Assembly (NCBI RefSeq): GCF_049959315.1
Contig: NZ_CP188201.1
DNA: 64,000 nt
From: Serratia proteamaculans_D
Lineage (GTDB): Bacteria > Pseudomonadota > Gammaproteobacteria > Enterobacterales > Enterobacteriaceae
Reading direction: 5' to 3' (one strand)
Shown here one piece after another: positions 25,865 through 35,466 of the stretch. Below the pieces are notes generated by a model that searched no databases, was not told the origin of the DNA, and worked only from the letters and a program-made list of their open reading frames with translations. Numbering within the stretch: the stretch's first letter is position 1; every line of letters begins with the position of its first letter. A program made the position numbers and the translations under genes.

Positions 25865-26775
25865 TTTGCGATCTCTTCATTGATACCGGCGGTTTTCACC
25901 GCGCCAAAACCGATATCCCAGCCGTCGAGGATTTTCTGATAGCTGCCATCGGCAATCAGCGAGTTCAGCGCCGCCTGTACCGGTTTTACCAGCTCGGAGC
26001 CTTTCGGCAGGGCGATGGCCACCGTAGTGCCTTCAATGTTGATATCACCGGCCAGCGCCAGCGGCTTAACGTGGGTCGCCTGGTAGCGCAAGCCTTCATA
26101 AGGGCCGAAGAACATCGGCACCCGGCCGCTGATCACTGCCTGAACCCCGGCCGGACGGTCCGGGAAGATCGGAATGACGATCGCCGGTTTGCCGGCGCTG
26201 ACGCATTGTTCGCTGGCCTGCTGCAAGCGGGTGATCTGCGAAGTGCCTGCACCCGCACCGACGGTTTGGCCACAAAGCTGAGCCAGATCGGTATAAGGCC
26301 CCAGTGCCGCATCTTTACGGGCAATCAGTGCCAGTTTGGACGCGTTGTAATAGCCGACAAAATCAACCTGCTGGAAGCGTTTTTTATTGGCGTCGATATT
26401 GGCTAGCGCCACGTCATAGCGACCGGATTTCAGGCCGGGAATGATATTGTCGAAACCGCCAGTGTCTTTCCAGTGAATGGCCACGCCAAGGCGATCGGCA
26501 ATCGCGCTCATCACGTCAATTTCACGACCGGCCAGCGTTTTGTTATCCGCTTCATAGAAGGTGGTTGGTGGGGTATTCGGGTTGGTGCCTGCCACGATGT
26601 AACCGGCCTTTTTGATGGCTTCAGGCAGGCTGTTGTGTAAAGCCGGATCGGCGCTGGCTTTCACCGCAGCGCGGAAGGGCACATCGCCTTCGGCGGCGAA
26701 GCCGCTGGCCAGCGGCGCCAGCACGGCAGAGGCCAGCAGCAGGGACAGTGCAGTACGTTTAATGGTGATTTTCAT
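25861..26775 (-). CDS. Amino-acid ABC transporter substrate-binding protein (YxeM-like)
   Basis: Periplasmic binding protein of 304 residues, SBP_bac_3 family. Signal peptide KRTALSLLLASAVLAPLASGFAA, then the fold landmarks YIVAGTNPNTPPTTFYEADNKTLAGREIDVMSAIADRLG and FDNIIPGLKSGRYDVALANIDANKKRFQQVDF. The ATG at 26775 has GGGG about six bases before it. It sits 16 bp after the flavin monooxygenase gene. The ligand is unknown; by analogy with the Bacillus yxe operon it may be S-(2-succino)cysteine or a related thioether amino acid (inference). Confidence 0.87.
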   Translation of the reverse strand: MKITIKRTALSLLLASAVLAPLASGFAAEGDVPFRAAVKASADPALHNSLPEAIKKAGYIVAGTNPNTPPTTFYEADNKTLAGREIDVMSAIADRLGVAIHWKDTGGFDNIIPGLKSGRYDVALANIDANKKRFQQVDFVGYYNASKLALIARKDAALGPYTDLAQLCGQTVGAGAGTSQITRLQQASEQCVSAGKPAIVIPIFPDRPAGVQAVISGRVPMFFGPYEGLRYQATHVKPLALAGDINIEGTTVAIALPKGSELVKPVQAALNSLIADGSYQKILDGWDIGFGAVKTAGINEEIAK

Positions 26776-26791
26776 GATGTTCCCCTGCGAA

Positions 26792-28129
26792 TTAAGCCGA
26801 TTTAACGTTGGCGAAGTTGATTGCCGGTAGCGGCAGGCCCAGGTTTTCACGCAGGGTTGAGTACTGATACTCCTCGCGGAACAGACCACGACGGCGCAGC
26901 TCCGGGATCACCAGTTCGACGAACAGTTCCAGTTGGTTCGGCAGTACCGCTGGCATAATGTTAAAGCCGTCGGCGCCTTGCTGTTCCAGCCACAGTTGGA
27001 AGTCATCGGCGATCTCTTCGGCGGTGCCCACTACCACGCGATGCCCGCGTGAGCCTGCAGCCACTGCGGCCAGTTCACGCAGCGTCAGGTTTTCACGAGC
27101 CGCCAGATCGGTCAGCAGTTTCACCCGGCTTTGGCCGCCTTCGGTCGCGCCCACGTCCGGTACCGGGCCGTCAAGCGGCAAGCCGCTCAAATCGAAGCCA
27201 AAACGGGCAGAAAGCTGTTCGATACCGTTATCGATATCCACCAGCTGATTAAGTTGATACCAGGTTTCCTGTGCCTCGGCTTTGGTACGGCCGATGATCG
27301 GCATCACGCCCGGCAGGATCAGCAAGTGATCCGGATTGCGGCCGGCATCGGCGACAAATTTCTTCTGGCTGCGGTAGAAAGCCTGGCCTTCTTCCAGCGT
27401 GGCAGCGGCGGTAAACACCACCTCGGCGGTTTCTGCCGCCAACTGCTGTCCGGCCGGTGAGGAGCCGGCTTCGATAATCACCGGACGGCCCTGTGGAGAA
27501 CGTGAAATATTGAGCGGCCCCTGTACCGAGAAATGTTTGCCTTTGTGGTTGGCGGCATGAATTTTCTCGTCAATGGCGTACACACCGTTTTCTTTGTCAC
27601 GCACGATGGCATCTTCTTCCCAGCCGTCCCACAGCTTGTAGCTGGCCTCCAGGAATTCGCGTGCCACTTCATAGCGCTCGGCGTGTGAGGGCAGATCGTC
27701 ACGGCTGAAGTTGCGAGCGGCATCGCTGGAAAATGAGGTCACCACGTTCCAGGCTGCACGGCCGTGGCTGATATGGTCGATGGAGGCCATGGCGCGTGCC
27801 AGATGGAAGGGTTGATCGAAGGTGGTGGAGGCGGTAGCCGCCAGCCCGATATGGCGGGTATTCACCGCCAGCGCAGCCAACAGCGTCAGTGGCTCCAGGC
27901 GCGACATGGTGGAGGGTAAACGGTGCACGCTGGTTGCCAGCGCATCGCCGACGAAGAACATGTCAAAGGTGCCTTCCTCGGCTTTTTTAGCGATCCAGGT
28001 GAACCAGTCAATGTCCGTAGGAGACCCACTGGCACCGGCGGCACGCCAGCCACCGACGTGGTGGCCCAGCGCCTGAACAAACAGGCCGAGACGTAATTGA
28101 CGCGATGGTGTTGAAGATAAAGTACTCAT
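26792..28129 (-). CDS. LLM-class flavin-dependent monooxygenase (NtaA/SnaA/DszA family, YxeK-like)
   Basis: FMN-dependent monooxygenase of 445 residues with the bacterial-luciferase barrel. Family landmarks: HHVGGWR at the N-terminus, AEEGTFDMFFVGD, DHISHGRAAWNVVTSFSSDAARNF, HAERYEVAREFLEASYKLWDGWE, HKGKHFSVQGPLNI and SPQGRPVIIEAGSSPAGQQLAAE. Members oxidise chelators (NtaA), dibenzothiophene sulfone (DszA), or split S-(2-succino)cysteine derivatives (YxeK of B. subtilis). The neighbours, a MmgE/PrpD protein and an amino-acid importer, fit the last. AGGA lies six bases before the ATG. Confidence 0.9.
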   Translation of the reverse strand: MSTLSSTPSRQLRLGLFVQALGHHVGGWRAAGASGSPTDIDWFTWIAKKAEEGTFDMFFVGDALATSVHRLPSTMSRLEPLTLLAALAVNTRHIGLAATASTTFDQPFHLARAMASIDHISHGRAAWNVVTSFSSDAARNFSRDDLPSHAERYEVAREFLEASYKLWDGWEEDAIVRDKENGVYAIDEKIHAANHKGKHFSVQGPLNISRSPQGRPVIIEAGSSPAGQQLAAETAEVVFTAAATLEEGQAFYRSQKKFVADAGRNPDHLLILPGVMPIIGRTKAEAQETWYQLNQLVDIDNGIEQLSARFGFDLSGLPLDGPVPDVGATEGGQSRVKLLTDLAARENLTLRELAAVAAGSRGHRVVVGTAEEIADDFQLWLEQQGADGFNIMPAVLPNQLELFVELVIPELRRRGLFREEYQYSTLRENLGLPLPAINFANVKSA

Positions 28130-28146
28130 AATTATTCCTATATTTA

Positions 28147-29466
28147 TTATTGGTTTAGTAATTTTATTAAACGGGTCAAGGCGTCAGGCTGTGCCAGCGC
28201 ACAGTCGCTGATCACCCGGTCACAATCCAGGTGCGGCAACAGGTGCAGAATGCTGCGCAGCTTGGCATCGACGTCGGTTTGGCGGGCGGCCGTTTGCTTT
28301 CTGGTGACAATGTCACTTAATTGCCGACCATCGTGCAGAGTCAGAGTCACGCGGTGGAAGCGTAACTCTGCATCCAGCTCATCCGGTGGAGCCTTCAGGT
28401 CGGCGTGGCGCTCGACCCGTGCCGCCAGGGCAGCAATCAGCGGATCAACCGGGTTTTCGCCGTAGTGCATCAGCGGCACGCTGCCGCTGTACAGGGCGTC
28501 GGCGATGACATACTCCAGGCTGAAACGCGCCTCGCCCCCGTTTGACGGGCGACGAATATAAGGCGCGGTATCGGCGCCAGGCGGGAAACTGACCTGAATA
28601 TGACGGATTGCCGCAGGGATATCGGCGGCGGTAATGCCTTGTTCAAGCAGGCGCTCACGCAGGATGAATGCCGCTTCGGCAGCGCTGTGGGTACCGCCGC
28701 AGGTCGGATAGCGTTTAAACTCCAGGCCCGGTAGCAGAATGCGCCACGGCACGCCCCAGTCGGCGGTCAGCAGTTCCGGCCGCTGCCGTCCGTCACCGTG
28801 CGAGTGCAGCAGGCTGTCTATCACGCCTTCCGACTGACCGACAAAACCCGCCTGAGCCAGCAGCACCGCATTTACTGCCGTGCGTGCCGCCAGTCCCGCA
28901 TGCAGTGGTTTGGCGGCCGAACCAAACTGGCTGCGCAACCCGGCGGATTGGGTGGCGGCCAGCCCGAGTGCGATCTGGGTTTGTTGGGGTGTCAGTTGTA
29001 AATAGCGTGCGGCTGCCGCACTGGCGGCCACCGCCCCCAGGGTCGCGGTGCTGTGAAAACCCAACTGATAATGCTGGGTTCCCGCAGCCAGCCCCAGTCG
29101 CCCGGCGGCTTCTACGCCGATCGCATAGGCGCTCAGCAGCGCATCAACGTCAGGTTTATCGTCGGTCAGCGCCAACAGCGCAGACAGCACTACCGTGGTC
29201 GGGTGGCCGCGCAGCGCGGGGTGATAATCATCAAAATCCAGCGAGTGGCTGACATAGCCGAAGTACAGCGCCCGGTTCTCAGGCCCGACAGGGGGGAAGA
29301 CCGCTTTCACCGCCGCCAGCCCGCTGTCGGTGAGTGCGCCCTGGGCAATAGGCAATGCGCAGGCGAAGTAATCCATCAGCCCAACACGGGCAGCCAACAG
29401 GGCGGAGGCTTTGGGCCGGCTATCGAGCACCAGACGGGCAAATTGAGCGGTTATGAGCGATGGCAA
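28147..29466 (-). CDS. MmgE/PrpD family protein (YxeQ-like)
   Basis: A 439-residue protein of the 2-methylcitrate dehydratase-like family. Landmarks: the helical N-terminal domain with SHSLDFDDYHPALRGHPTTVVLSALLAL, GVEAAGRLGLAAG, YQLGFHSTATLGAVAASAAAARYL, KPLHAGLAARTAVNAVLLAQAGFVG and FKRYPTCGGTHSAAEAAFILRE. Family enzymes dehydrate or isomerise carboxylic acids. The start appears to be TTG at 29466; no ATG lies near. First gene of the unit, preceded by a 269-bp region that must hold the promoter. Same gene family as yxeQ in the Bacillus yxe operon. Confidence 0.85.
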   Translation of the reverse strand: MPSLITAQFARLVLDSRPKASALLAARVGLMDYFACALPIAQGALTDSGLAAVKAVFPPVGPENRALYFGYVSHSLDFDDYHPALRGHPTTVVLSALLALTDDKPDVDALLSAYAIGVEAAGRLGLAAGTQHYQLGFHSTATLGAVAASAAAARYLQLTPQQTQIALGLAATQSAGLRSQFGSAAKPLHAGLAARTAVNAVLLAQAGFVGQSEGVIDSLLHSHGDGRQRPELLTADWGVPWRILLPGLEFKRYPTCGGTHSAAEAAFILRERLLEQGITAADIPAAIRHIQVSFPPGADTAPYIRRPSNGGEARFSLEYVIADALYSGSVPLMHYGENPVDPLIAALAARVERHADLKAPPDELDAELRFHRVTLTLHDGRQLSDIVTRKQTAARQTDVDAKLRSILHLLPHLDCDRVISDCALAQPDALTRLIKLLNQ

Positions 29467-29735
29467 GATATAAAACCTGATTTTTTATGCGGTTATGCGC
29501 TGGTCAGCAATTCAGATTTCATTGTGTGGTGATTTTAGCGGGGCCGAAAGAACGAACGGAACTTTCATATTGCCAAATGGAATATAAAAAAAGAACAGGT
29601 AGCCCAGAGAGACCGAAGCATTACTCAGTTGCATCCGCCTTAGTCAATTTTGTGCATAGCAAAGGCGCAATTGATCTTAATAAAATGGCCTAGGCAGAAT
29701 AGCCGGGCACTATTCTGCCGTTTAAGCGACCGGCG

Positions 29736-30599
29736 TTACATCATCATTGCCATGACCTGTTTGAACATGGCGCTGTCAGGATTGGCCAACTCGTTTACCA
29801 GGGTGAAATGGTTGCAGTGCCTGTCTTCCAGCAGCGTGACGTTAAGCCCTTGCTCACGGCAGGCGGTGTAATAAGCCAGCGTCTGGTTTCTAAAGCCCTG
29901 GGTTTCTTTGGCACCTACGTCGAGCAGGATCTGCGGCGCATTGGCCTTTGCCGGCAGCATAAACAGCGGGCTTAACGTTGTCGCCTGTTCTGGCGTCAGA
30001 CGCATCCAGTCATTGACGTAGATATCACACAGCGGGCGAATATCGTACAAGCCACTGAGCGCCAGCGCCCCTTTAATCACATTGACCGGCAACTGATACA
30101 GATGCTGCCAGTCATCGGCGATCAACATTCCGCTCAGGTGCCCCCCGGCTGAGCTACCACTGACAAAAATACGCTCGGGATCGATGCCATATTGAGCGGC
30201 ATGATGGTAAAGCCAGGCTATCGCGCTGCGCACTTCGCGAACGATCTCCGCCAGTGTGGCTTCTGGCTGCAGGGTATACTCCAGCGTGGCCACCGCTACC
30301 CCGTGGCTTGTGAAACTGGCGGCCATCGAACAGGCATCTTCCTTGCGTTGGGAGTGCCAATATCCACCGTGAATAAAGACCAACAGGGGAGCTGGCTGGC
30401 TGGCTGCCGGGAACAGATCCAGGCGTTCGGCAACGCCCATGCCGTAGTGGATGTTATAAATCCCCGGCGTTTGTGCCTTGGCCTGGCTGGCCAACGCTGC
30501 ATATTGCGTCATACAGGCGTCAAAATCTTCTACCGAGTTGCGGGCATTGTATTGCACCGCACGTACTGACAGGTCATCAAACAGCAGGTCTATTTTCAT
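29736..30599 (-). CDS. Alpha/beta hydrolase, arylformamidase-like
   Basis: Cytosolic alpha/beta hydrolase of 287 residues with the HGGYWHS oxyanion motif characteristic of kynurenine formamidase-like and carboxylesterase (HSL) enzymes, nucleophile elbow SGSSAGGHLSG, and the catalytic His in DRHCNHFTLVNEL near the C-terminus. The acid is probably in LLDVGAKET. Strong Shine-Dalgarno AAGGAG six bases before the ATG. It stands 267 bp upstream of the yxe-like operon on the same strand but is probably a separate unit; a role in the same pathway cannot be excluded. Confidence 0.8.
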   Translation of the reverse strand: MKIDLLFDDLSVRAVQYNARNSVEDFDACMTQYAALASQAKAQTPGIYNIHYGMGVAERLDLFPAASQPAPLLVFIHGGYWHSQRKEDACSMAASFTSHGVAVATLEYTLQPEATLAEIVREVRSAIAWLYHHAAQYGIDPERIFVSGSSAGGHLSGMLIADDWQHLYQLPVNVIKGALALSGLYDIRPLCDIYVNDWMRLTPEQATTLSPLFMLPAKANAPQILLDVGAKETQGFRNQTLAYYTACREQGLNVTLLEDRHCNHFTLVNELANPDSAMFKQVMAMMM

Positions 30600-30780
30600 T
30601 TTGTCTCCTTGAGTGGTTCCTCATCATCTGCCTGAAGTGGATTTAAAGTTTGCTGCTTAATGCTGGCCAAACCCGGCCATAACATGGCGTCGTATGCACT
30701 AATAAACTGCATATGCTGCGTCTTCCGCCAGGTTATTGGCTGACATAGGCTACTGAAAGGTTCTTTTCAGGAGTCAGACT

Positions 30781-32211
30781 ATGAAGCCAATTACTCAGCA
30801 TACCGCCCCCAGCCCCCATATCGGTGGGATCCTCGCCAGCCTTTCCTTGTCGATGCTGGTTTCTTCACTGGGGGCCAGCATCGCCAACATCGGTTTACCC
30901 ACGCTGGCACAGGCGTTCAATACCTCGTTTCAGGCGGTGCAGTGGGTGATGATCGTCTATTTGCTGACCATTACCACCTCCATCATCGCGGTTGGGCGTC
31001 TGGGGGACCGAATTGGCCGACGCCGCCTGCTGCTGCTGGGGATTGGCCTGTTCAGCGTCGCTTCCGCACTCTGTGCCATTGCGCCTGATATCTGGCTGCT
31101 GCTGGCGGCCCGCATTGCACAGGGGTTGGGGGCGGCAGTAATGATGGCGATGACCATGGCGCTGGTCGGTGAGACGTTGGGCAAAGAAAATACCGGCCGT
31201 GCCATGGGGCTGCTGGGCAGCATGTCGGCGATTGGCACCGCGCTTGGCCCTTCACTGGGTGGCGCATTGATTTTTGGCTTTGGCTGGCGGGCGATGTTCC
31301 TGGTGAATTTTCCGCTGGGGCTGCTGGCCTTTATATTGGTTTATCGTTATCTGCCTGGGAACCCGCCACAGTGGCAAAAGGACAACGGCAGGTTTGATTT
31401 GCCCGGCTCTTTGCTGCTCGGTCTGACGCTGGCCAGCTACGCGCTGTCAATGACCTTGGGACAGGGTGATTTCGGTGCCATCAATTTGCTGTTGTTGCTG
31501 TGCGCCGGGCTGGGGACCGGGCTGTTTATACGGCTGGAAAACAACACGGCATCGCCTCTGATACAGCTGGCGCTGTTCCGCCAGCCGGGGCTGAGCAGTG
31601 GGTTGATGATGAGCGCACTGGTGATGACGGTGATGATGACGTCGCTGGTAGTGGGCCCGTTTTATCTGACGCGCGGTTTGGGGTTGACGGTGGGACAAGC
31701 CGGGCTGGCGATGTCAGCCGGGCCGCTGGTAGCCGCTTTGTTCGGTGTGCCGGCCGGCCGACTGGTGGATCGCCTGGGGGCAAAAAAAATCACTGCCGTG
31801 GGGCTGGCTGTCATGACTCTGGGGGCGGGCGTGATGTCGATGATGTCGTTAAGTCAGGGAGTTTTCGGCTACGTGGCTCCGCTTTGCCTGATTACCCTGG
31901 GTTACTCGCTATTTCAGGTCGCCAATAATACCGCGCTGATGAAGCATGCAGCCCCTGAGCAGCGCGGCGTGATCTCCGGCATGGTTAACCTGGCACGTAA
32001 TCTTGGTTTGATCACCGGCGCTTCTGCCATGGGCGCGTTGTTTATGCTGGCGGCGAACACCGACGATATCAAGTTGGCGACGGCAGAGGCGATATCCCAT
32101 GGCATGCGGGTGACTTACCTGGCGGCTGGCGTATTGGTAGCCATCGCATTGGTAATGACCCTCAAAAAACCTGCCGCTATTAAACCGGACGCGGATTACG
32201 GCAGGGAGTGA
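30781..32211 (+). CDS. MFS drug exporter, EmrB/QacA (DHA2) family
   Basis: Fourteen-segment proton-driven exporter of 476 residues. Motif A GRLGDRIGRRR lies between segments 2 and 3; segment 1 carries the LSMLVSSLGASIANIGLPTLAQAF pattern; QWVMIVYLLTITTSI and the motif-C ALGPSLGGALIFGFGWRAMFLVNFPLG typify DHA2 antiporters. AGGAG lies seven bases before the ATG. Substrates of this family are hydrophobic drugs and dyes. Its own regulator is not adjacent; it is divergent from the hydrolase gene and faces the reductase gene. Confidence 0.86.
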   Translation: MKPITQHTAPSPHIGGILASLSLSMLVSSLGASIANIGLPTLAQAFNTSFQAVQWVMIVYLLTITTSIIAVGRLGDRIGRRRLLLLGIGLFSVASALCAIAPDIWLLLAARIAQGLGAAVMMAMTMALVGETLGKENTGRAMGLLGSMSAIGTALGPSLGGALIFGFGWRAMFLVNFPLGLLAFILVYRYLPGNPPQWQKDNGRFDLPGSLLLGLTLASYALSMTLGQGDFGAINLLLLLCAGLGTGLFIRLENNTASPLIQLALFRQPGLSSGLMMSALVMTVMMTSLVVGPFYLTRGLGLTVGQAGLAMSAGPLVAALFGVPAGRLVDRLGAKKITAVGLAVMTLGAGVMSMMSLSQGVFGYVAPLCLITLGYSLFQVANNTALMKHAAPEQRGVISGMVNLARNLGLITGASAMGALFMLAANTDDIKLATAEAISHGMRVTYLAAGVLVAIALVMTLKKPAAIKPDADYGRE

Positions 32212-32275
32212 TTGAGTCGGCGGGCTGGGCCGACTAACTCGAAACACAACGGCTTAGTGGACGAGGTCTGGCGGA

Positions 32276-33295
32276 TCAGCCGGGCTTGTGGTGATTGCGC
32301 AACCAGGCCACCGTATCCTGAAGCGTTTGTTCCAACGGTCGGAATATCAGCCCCAGGTCACGTTCACTTTTGGCGTGATTGAAATGAGAACGATTGGCCT
32401 CTTTTACCATCAGGCGTACCGTGGCCAGACTGAGTAAAACCGGTTTGCCACTGAGGCGGGCGTAGGCCTCCTGTAGCGTCGCCAACAGGTAGAGAAACGG
32501 CAGCGGCAGGGTGCGGGTAGGGGTTTTGACACCGGCAATCTCTCCCAGCAAGGGGACCAACTGCTGCATGGTCATGTGTTGCCCTGCGGCCAAATAACGT
32601 TCACCGCGTTGACCTCGTTCTGCGGCCAGTATCATCGCCTGTGCCACATCTCGTGCGTCAACCACTGAAAAACTTCCCGTCACCAGCCCCGGTAATTTCC
32701 CCTGCATCACGTCATTGGCTAACTGACCGGAAGAGGTGGGGCCGAGATCGCCCGGTCCCCACATCCAGCCCGGCAAGACCAGGCTGCCGTTCATTTCCGG
32801 ATACTGATTCAGGAAGGCCAAAACCTCTTCATCCGCCATTATTTTACTGCGGTAGTAATCATCGGCATCTTCGGGGCGTCGTAGACAGGTTTCGTCGATC
32901 GACTGGCCCGGTTCGCCATTGAGCACGGCGATGGATGAGGTGTGGATAAAACGACGTAATCCGGCACGGTAAGCCTGTTCCAGCAGATGCCTGGTACCCT
33001 CTACGTTGATGGCTTTCAGCTTCGGCCAATGGCTACCGCCCTTGTAATTATCACGGAAGTAGGCCGCAGTATGGAACAGGATGTCACAGCCTTGCAGGTG
33101 TTCGGCGAAGGCGGCGACGTCAGTCATATCGCCTACGATTAATTCTACGCCTTCGGTAGCCCCAAACTGCTGGCGACCTTTTTCCATGGAACGCACCAGA
33201 GCTTTGACTCTGGCACCTCGAGAAACCAACTCACGCACCAGATTATTACCGAGCAAACCCGTCGCGCCGGTGACAAATGCCGTTTCTATTTTCAT
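32276..33295 (-). CDS. NAD(P)-dependent extended SDR (dihydroflavonol 4-reductase-like)
   Basis: Extended short-chain dehydrogenase/epimerase of 339 residues. N-terminal Rossmann motif TGATGLLGNNLV (GxxGxxG), ALVRSMEKGRQQFG, VGDMTD, HTSSIAVLNG and the catalytic YYRSK (YxxxK). The PGWMWGPGD motif and downstream AVQQLV segment resemble the NAD-dependent epimerase and dihydroflavonol-reductase families. Substrate unknown. It is divergent from the TetR gene; the intergenic region holds a repeated operator-like sequence, so the regulator probably represses it. Confidence 0.85.
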   Translation of the reverse strand: MKIETAFVTGATGLLGNNLVRELVSRGARVKALVRSMEKGRQQFGATEGVELIVGDMTDVAAFAEHLQGCDILFHTAAYFRDNYKGGSHWPKLKAINVEGTRHLLEQAYRAGLRRFIHTSSIAVLNGEPGQSIDETCLRRPEDADDYYRSKIMADEEVLAFLNQYPEMNGSLVLPGWMWGPGDLGPTSSGQLANDVMQGKLPGLVTGSFSVVDARDVAQAMILAAERGQRGERYLAAGQHMTMQQLVPLLGEIAGVKTPTRTLPLPFLYLLATLQEAYARLSGKPVLLSLATVRLMVKEANRSHFNHAKSERDLGLIFRPLEQTLQDTVAWLRNHHKPG

Positions 33296-33323
33296 GATTA
33301 AAATCTTAAGTGAATTTCAAAGT

Positions 33324-33378
33324 TCAAGTGATATCCAAATCTAGTGGTAGAGGTTTAAAATATCAAGTGATATCTTGA
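33324..33378. promoter_or_regulatory. Repeated operator-like sites between SDR gene and TetR gene
   Basis: The 12-mer TCAAGTGATATC occurs twice, at 33324-33335 and 33363-33374, 39 bp apart. The second copy extends to a partial palindrome TCAAG-TGATAT-CTTGA (33363-33378). Both lie between the divergent starts at 33295 and 33420, so they are probable binding sites of the neighbouring TetR protein. Confidence 0.6.
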
Positions 33379-33419
33379 ATGCTTACAGAGCAGTGACAAT
33401 CCGCGTAAAGTTGAAACAG

Positions 33420-34037
33420 ATGAAAACGATAAAAAAACGCTTAACCCGTGAGGAGAGCCAACATCAGACCAGAGAACGGCTGATTGAAACCGCTCGCCAA
33501 TTATTTATTGTCGGCGGTTATGGCGGCACTTCGATCCGTGATATTGCCAGCGAAGCCGGCTATTCACAGGGGGCGTTCTATTCCAATTTCGCTTCCAAGG
33601 AGGATCTGCTGTTGCAACTGTTGCAGCGGCATATGGAAACAGAGGCAGCACAGCTCACCCGCCTGACCCAGAATGATGGGGGAAGTCAGGAGCAGATATT
33701 TGCGGCGCTGGAGGCCTGGTCGGCGACCCTGAATCTGGAGGTTGACTGGTGCATGCTGTCGATAGAGCTGCAACTGCATGCGCAGCGCAGCCCGGCCTTC
33801 GCCGTCGAATATCAAAGGGTGTGGGATAGCCATCAGGCAAAAATTGGCGGGGTGATAGCCTCGCTGTTTCAGCAGGTAGGTAAAACGCCGCCCGCGGAAC
33901 CCGACGAGCTGGCGGCGGCTTTTATGGCGATGGCGCACGGGTTGGCTTTGCAACGTACCCGTGGGGGGGCCGATCCCTCGGGCCGGTTGATTATGCTGTT
34001 TCTGCGCAGTCTGCTGCAGATGCCAACAGCAGACTGA
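33420..34037 (+). CDS. TetR family transcriptional regulator
   Basis: A 205-residue repressor-type regulator. N-terminal helix-turn-helix: RERLIETARQLFIVGGYGGTSIRDIASEAGYSQGAFYSNFASKEDLLLQLL, the standard TetR pattern with YSNF recognition-helix end. The C-terminal ligand domain (LEVDWCMLSIELQLHAQRSPAFA) is typical of the AcrR-like C-terminal family. The ATG at 33420 gives a family-like start; an upstream TTG at 33375 adds 15 unlikely residues. It is divergent from the SDR gene and ends 7 bp from the stop of the last gene of the large unknown operon. Confidence 0.88.
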   Translation: MKTIKKRLTREESQHQTRERLIETARQLFIVGGYGGTSIRDIASEAGYSQGAFYSNFASKEDLLLQLLQRHMETEAAQLTRLTQNDGGSQEQIFAALEAWSATLNLEVDWCMLSIELQLHAQRSPAFAVEYQRVWDSHQAKIGGVIASLFQQVGKTPPAEPDELAAAFMAMAHGLALQRTRGGADPSGRLIMLFLRSLLQMPTAD

Positions 34038-34044
34038 TCGCTCC

Positions 34045-35466
34045 TCAGGGGACGTAAATGATCTCAAAGCTGGAGGTTTTATCGTAGTAGGGCGTCATGC
34101 CGCCATCGACGTAGAAAACCTGCAGGTCGTAATGATAAATCAGCTTTTTATCCGGGTTGAGGATCAGATCCAATGCCGAGACTTTGACCGTGACGTCATG
34201 GTTGGGGTGTTCCCTGTTCAATTCGACGGTTTGGTTATCGATATTCACCAAAATGCGTTTGATCGGTCGCGGCCCAGAGGGGTCGTAGGCACCGCTGTCG
34301 CTTCTGAATTCAATGGTTTTGTAGATGTCGACCGGTGCCGTCTGTTTGATAAAGTCCCGTACCTTACTCTGATATTTGGCATCCAGCGCCAGTATCACCG
34401 GCAGGTTATCCTGGTTAAAACCGATAAACTGCACCGCCAGATAGCCTTTCAACAACAGGTTTTGCGGCGAGCGATCGAATAGCGCGTCCCAGATCAACGC
34501 GAACTGCTGAGCGGGCAGCGTGAATGAATCGACAATGCCGCTTTGCAGGTTGATCAGCGCATTTTTTTCCTCGGTTTTGCCTTCGGGCAATGCCAACTGC
34601 AACACCAGTGAGTCCGCATTGGCGAAGGGCGCCAGCCGGCCGTCCGGCTGCATTTGTGAAAACTGTGCCGTGGCATCGGTAATGCGCCCCTGATTCACCT
34701 TCGGCGACAGGAAGTAGTCAAAAGTCACTTTGATCTCCCCCAGCGAGGTAGCGTGCTCGCCGGCGGAGAAGGATATTGACAGCATCGGCTTGCCATCGGT
34801 ATCGGTGCCCAGCAGGAAGGTATCCGGCAGGTAATAAAGGTAATTCTTGCGCACGTAGTCCTGATAGTAGTTATACCAGAGTTGCTGATACTGCAATGGG
34901 GTGAGGATCAGCTGCAGGCGCGGCGGTGGCGGCACAATGCCTTGATAGATATACGGATAATAGTTTTCGGCAAAATAGAAAACTTTAGGGTCGGTGACGG
35001 TGTTGGTGAGGCCGTGCTCGGTTTTGACTGCCACCACCAGCGTGGTTTGCGCATCGTAATCCGACAAGGCCTGCAGCAAGGCGTCGCGTTGCTCCAGCTT
35101 GTACAGATCCAGCTGTGCCTGATAGCGATTTTCTTGTGGTGTCAGCAGGACCTGGTCAAAAATCATCTCTTCGACGCTGCCAAAGCGGGTGTAACTCAGC
35201 ACCACATAGGGAATTTGCGGGATAGAGTGATTCAGGGCAAAGTCCAGTTGCATGCGCCAACTGCTGCCGTCGGTGCTGGTGGCAATCTGGTAGCGGGTTT
35301 CCCCTGAAACGATTTCGGTGCAGACCTCGGCGGTAAGGTCGTCTTCCCGCATTGGCGCTGCCGCCCGGTAGCGCAGCTTTTTACCCTCAACGTCAGGAAA
35401 CTGCTCACGGGCATTGAGCAGAATAATTTGGTTCAGTGTCACCAGGTCATTGAGAAAGGTATTCAT
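34045..35466 (-). CDS. Leaderless beta-rich protein, unknown family, operon member 9
   Basis: A 473-residue protein with no signal peptide, no membrane segment and no recognised domain. It is beta-rich and ordered: a central motif LYYLPDTFLLGTDTDGKPMLSIS (near residue 205) echoes the N-terminal motif of the other family members (aromatic-YLP, a hydrophobic strand, D-x-x-G-K/Q-P, hydrophobic strand). Its C-terminus is a strand series (KLIYHYDLQVFYVDGG ... SFEIIYVP) ending like its paralogues. It overlaps the preceding gene by 20 bp and is the last gene of the unit. The relation to the others is inferred from this motif. Confidence 0.65.
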   Translation of the reverse strand: MNTFLNDLVTLNQIILLNAREQFPDVEGKKLRYRAAAPMREDDLTAEVCTEIVSGETRYQIATSTDGSSWRMQLDFALNHSIPQIPYVVLSYTRFGSVEEMIFDQVLLTPQENRYQAQLDLYKLEQRDALLQALSDYDAQTTLVVAVKTEHGLTNTVTDPKVFYFAENYYPYIYQGIVPPPPRLQLILTPLQYQQLWYNYYQDYVRKNYLYYLPDTFLLGTDTDGKPMLSISFSAGEHATSLGEIKVTFDYFLSPKVNQGRITDATAQFSQMQPDGRLAPFANADSLVLQLALPEGKTEEKNALINLQSGIVDSFTLPAQQFALIWDALFDRSPQNLLLKGYLAVQFIGFNQDNLPVILALDAKYQSKVRDFIKQTAPVDIYKTIEFRSDSGAYDPSGPRPIKRILVNIDNQTVELNREHPNHDVTVKVSALDLILNPDKKLIYHYDLQVFYVDGGMTPYYDKTSSFEIIYVP

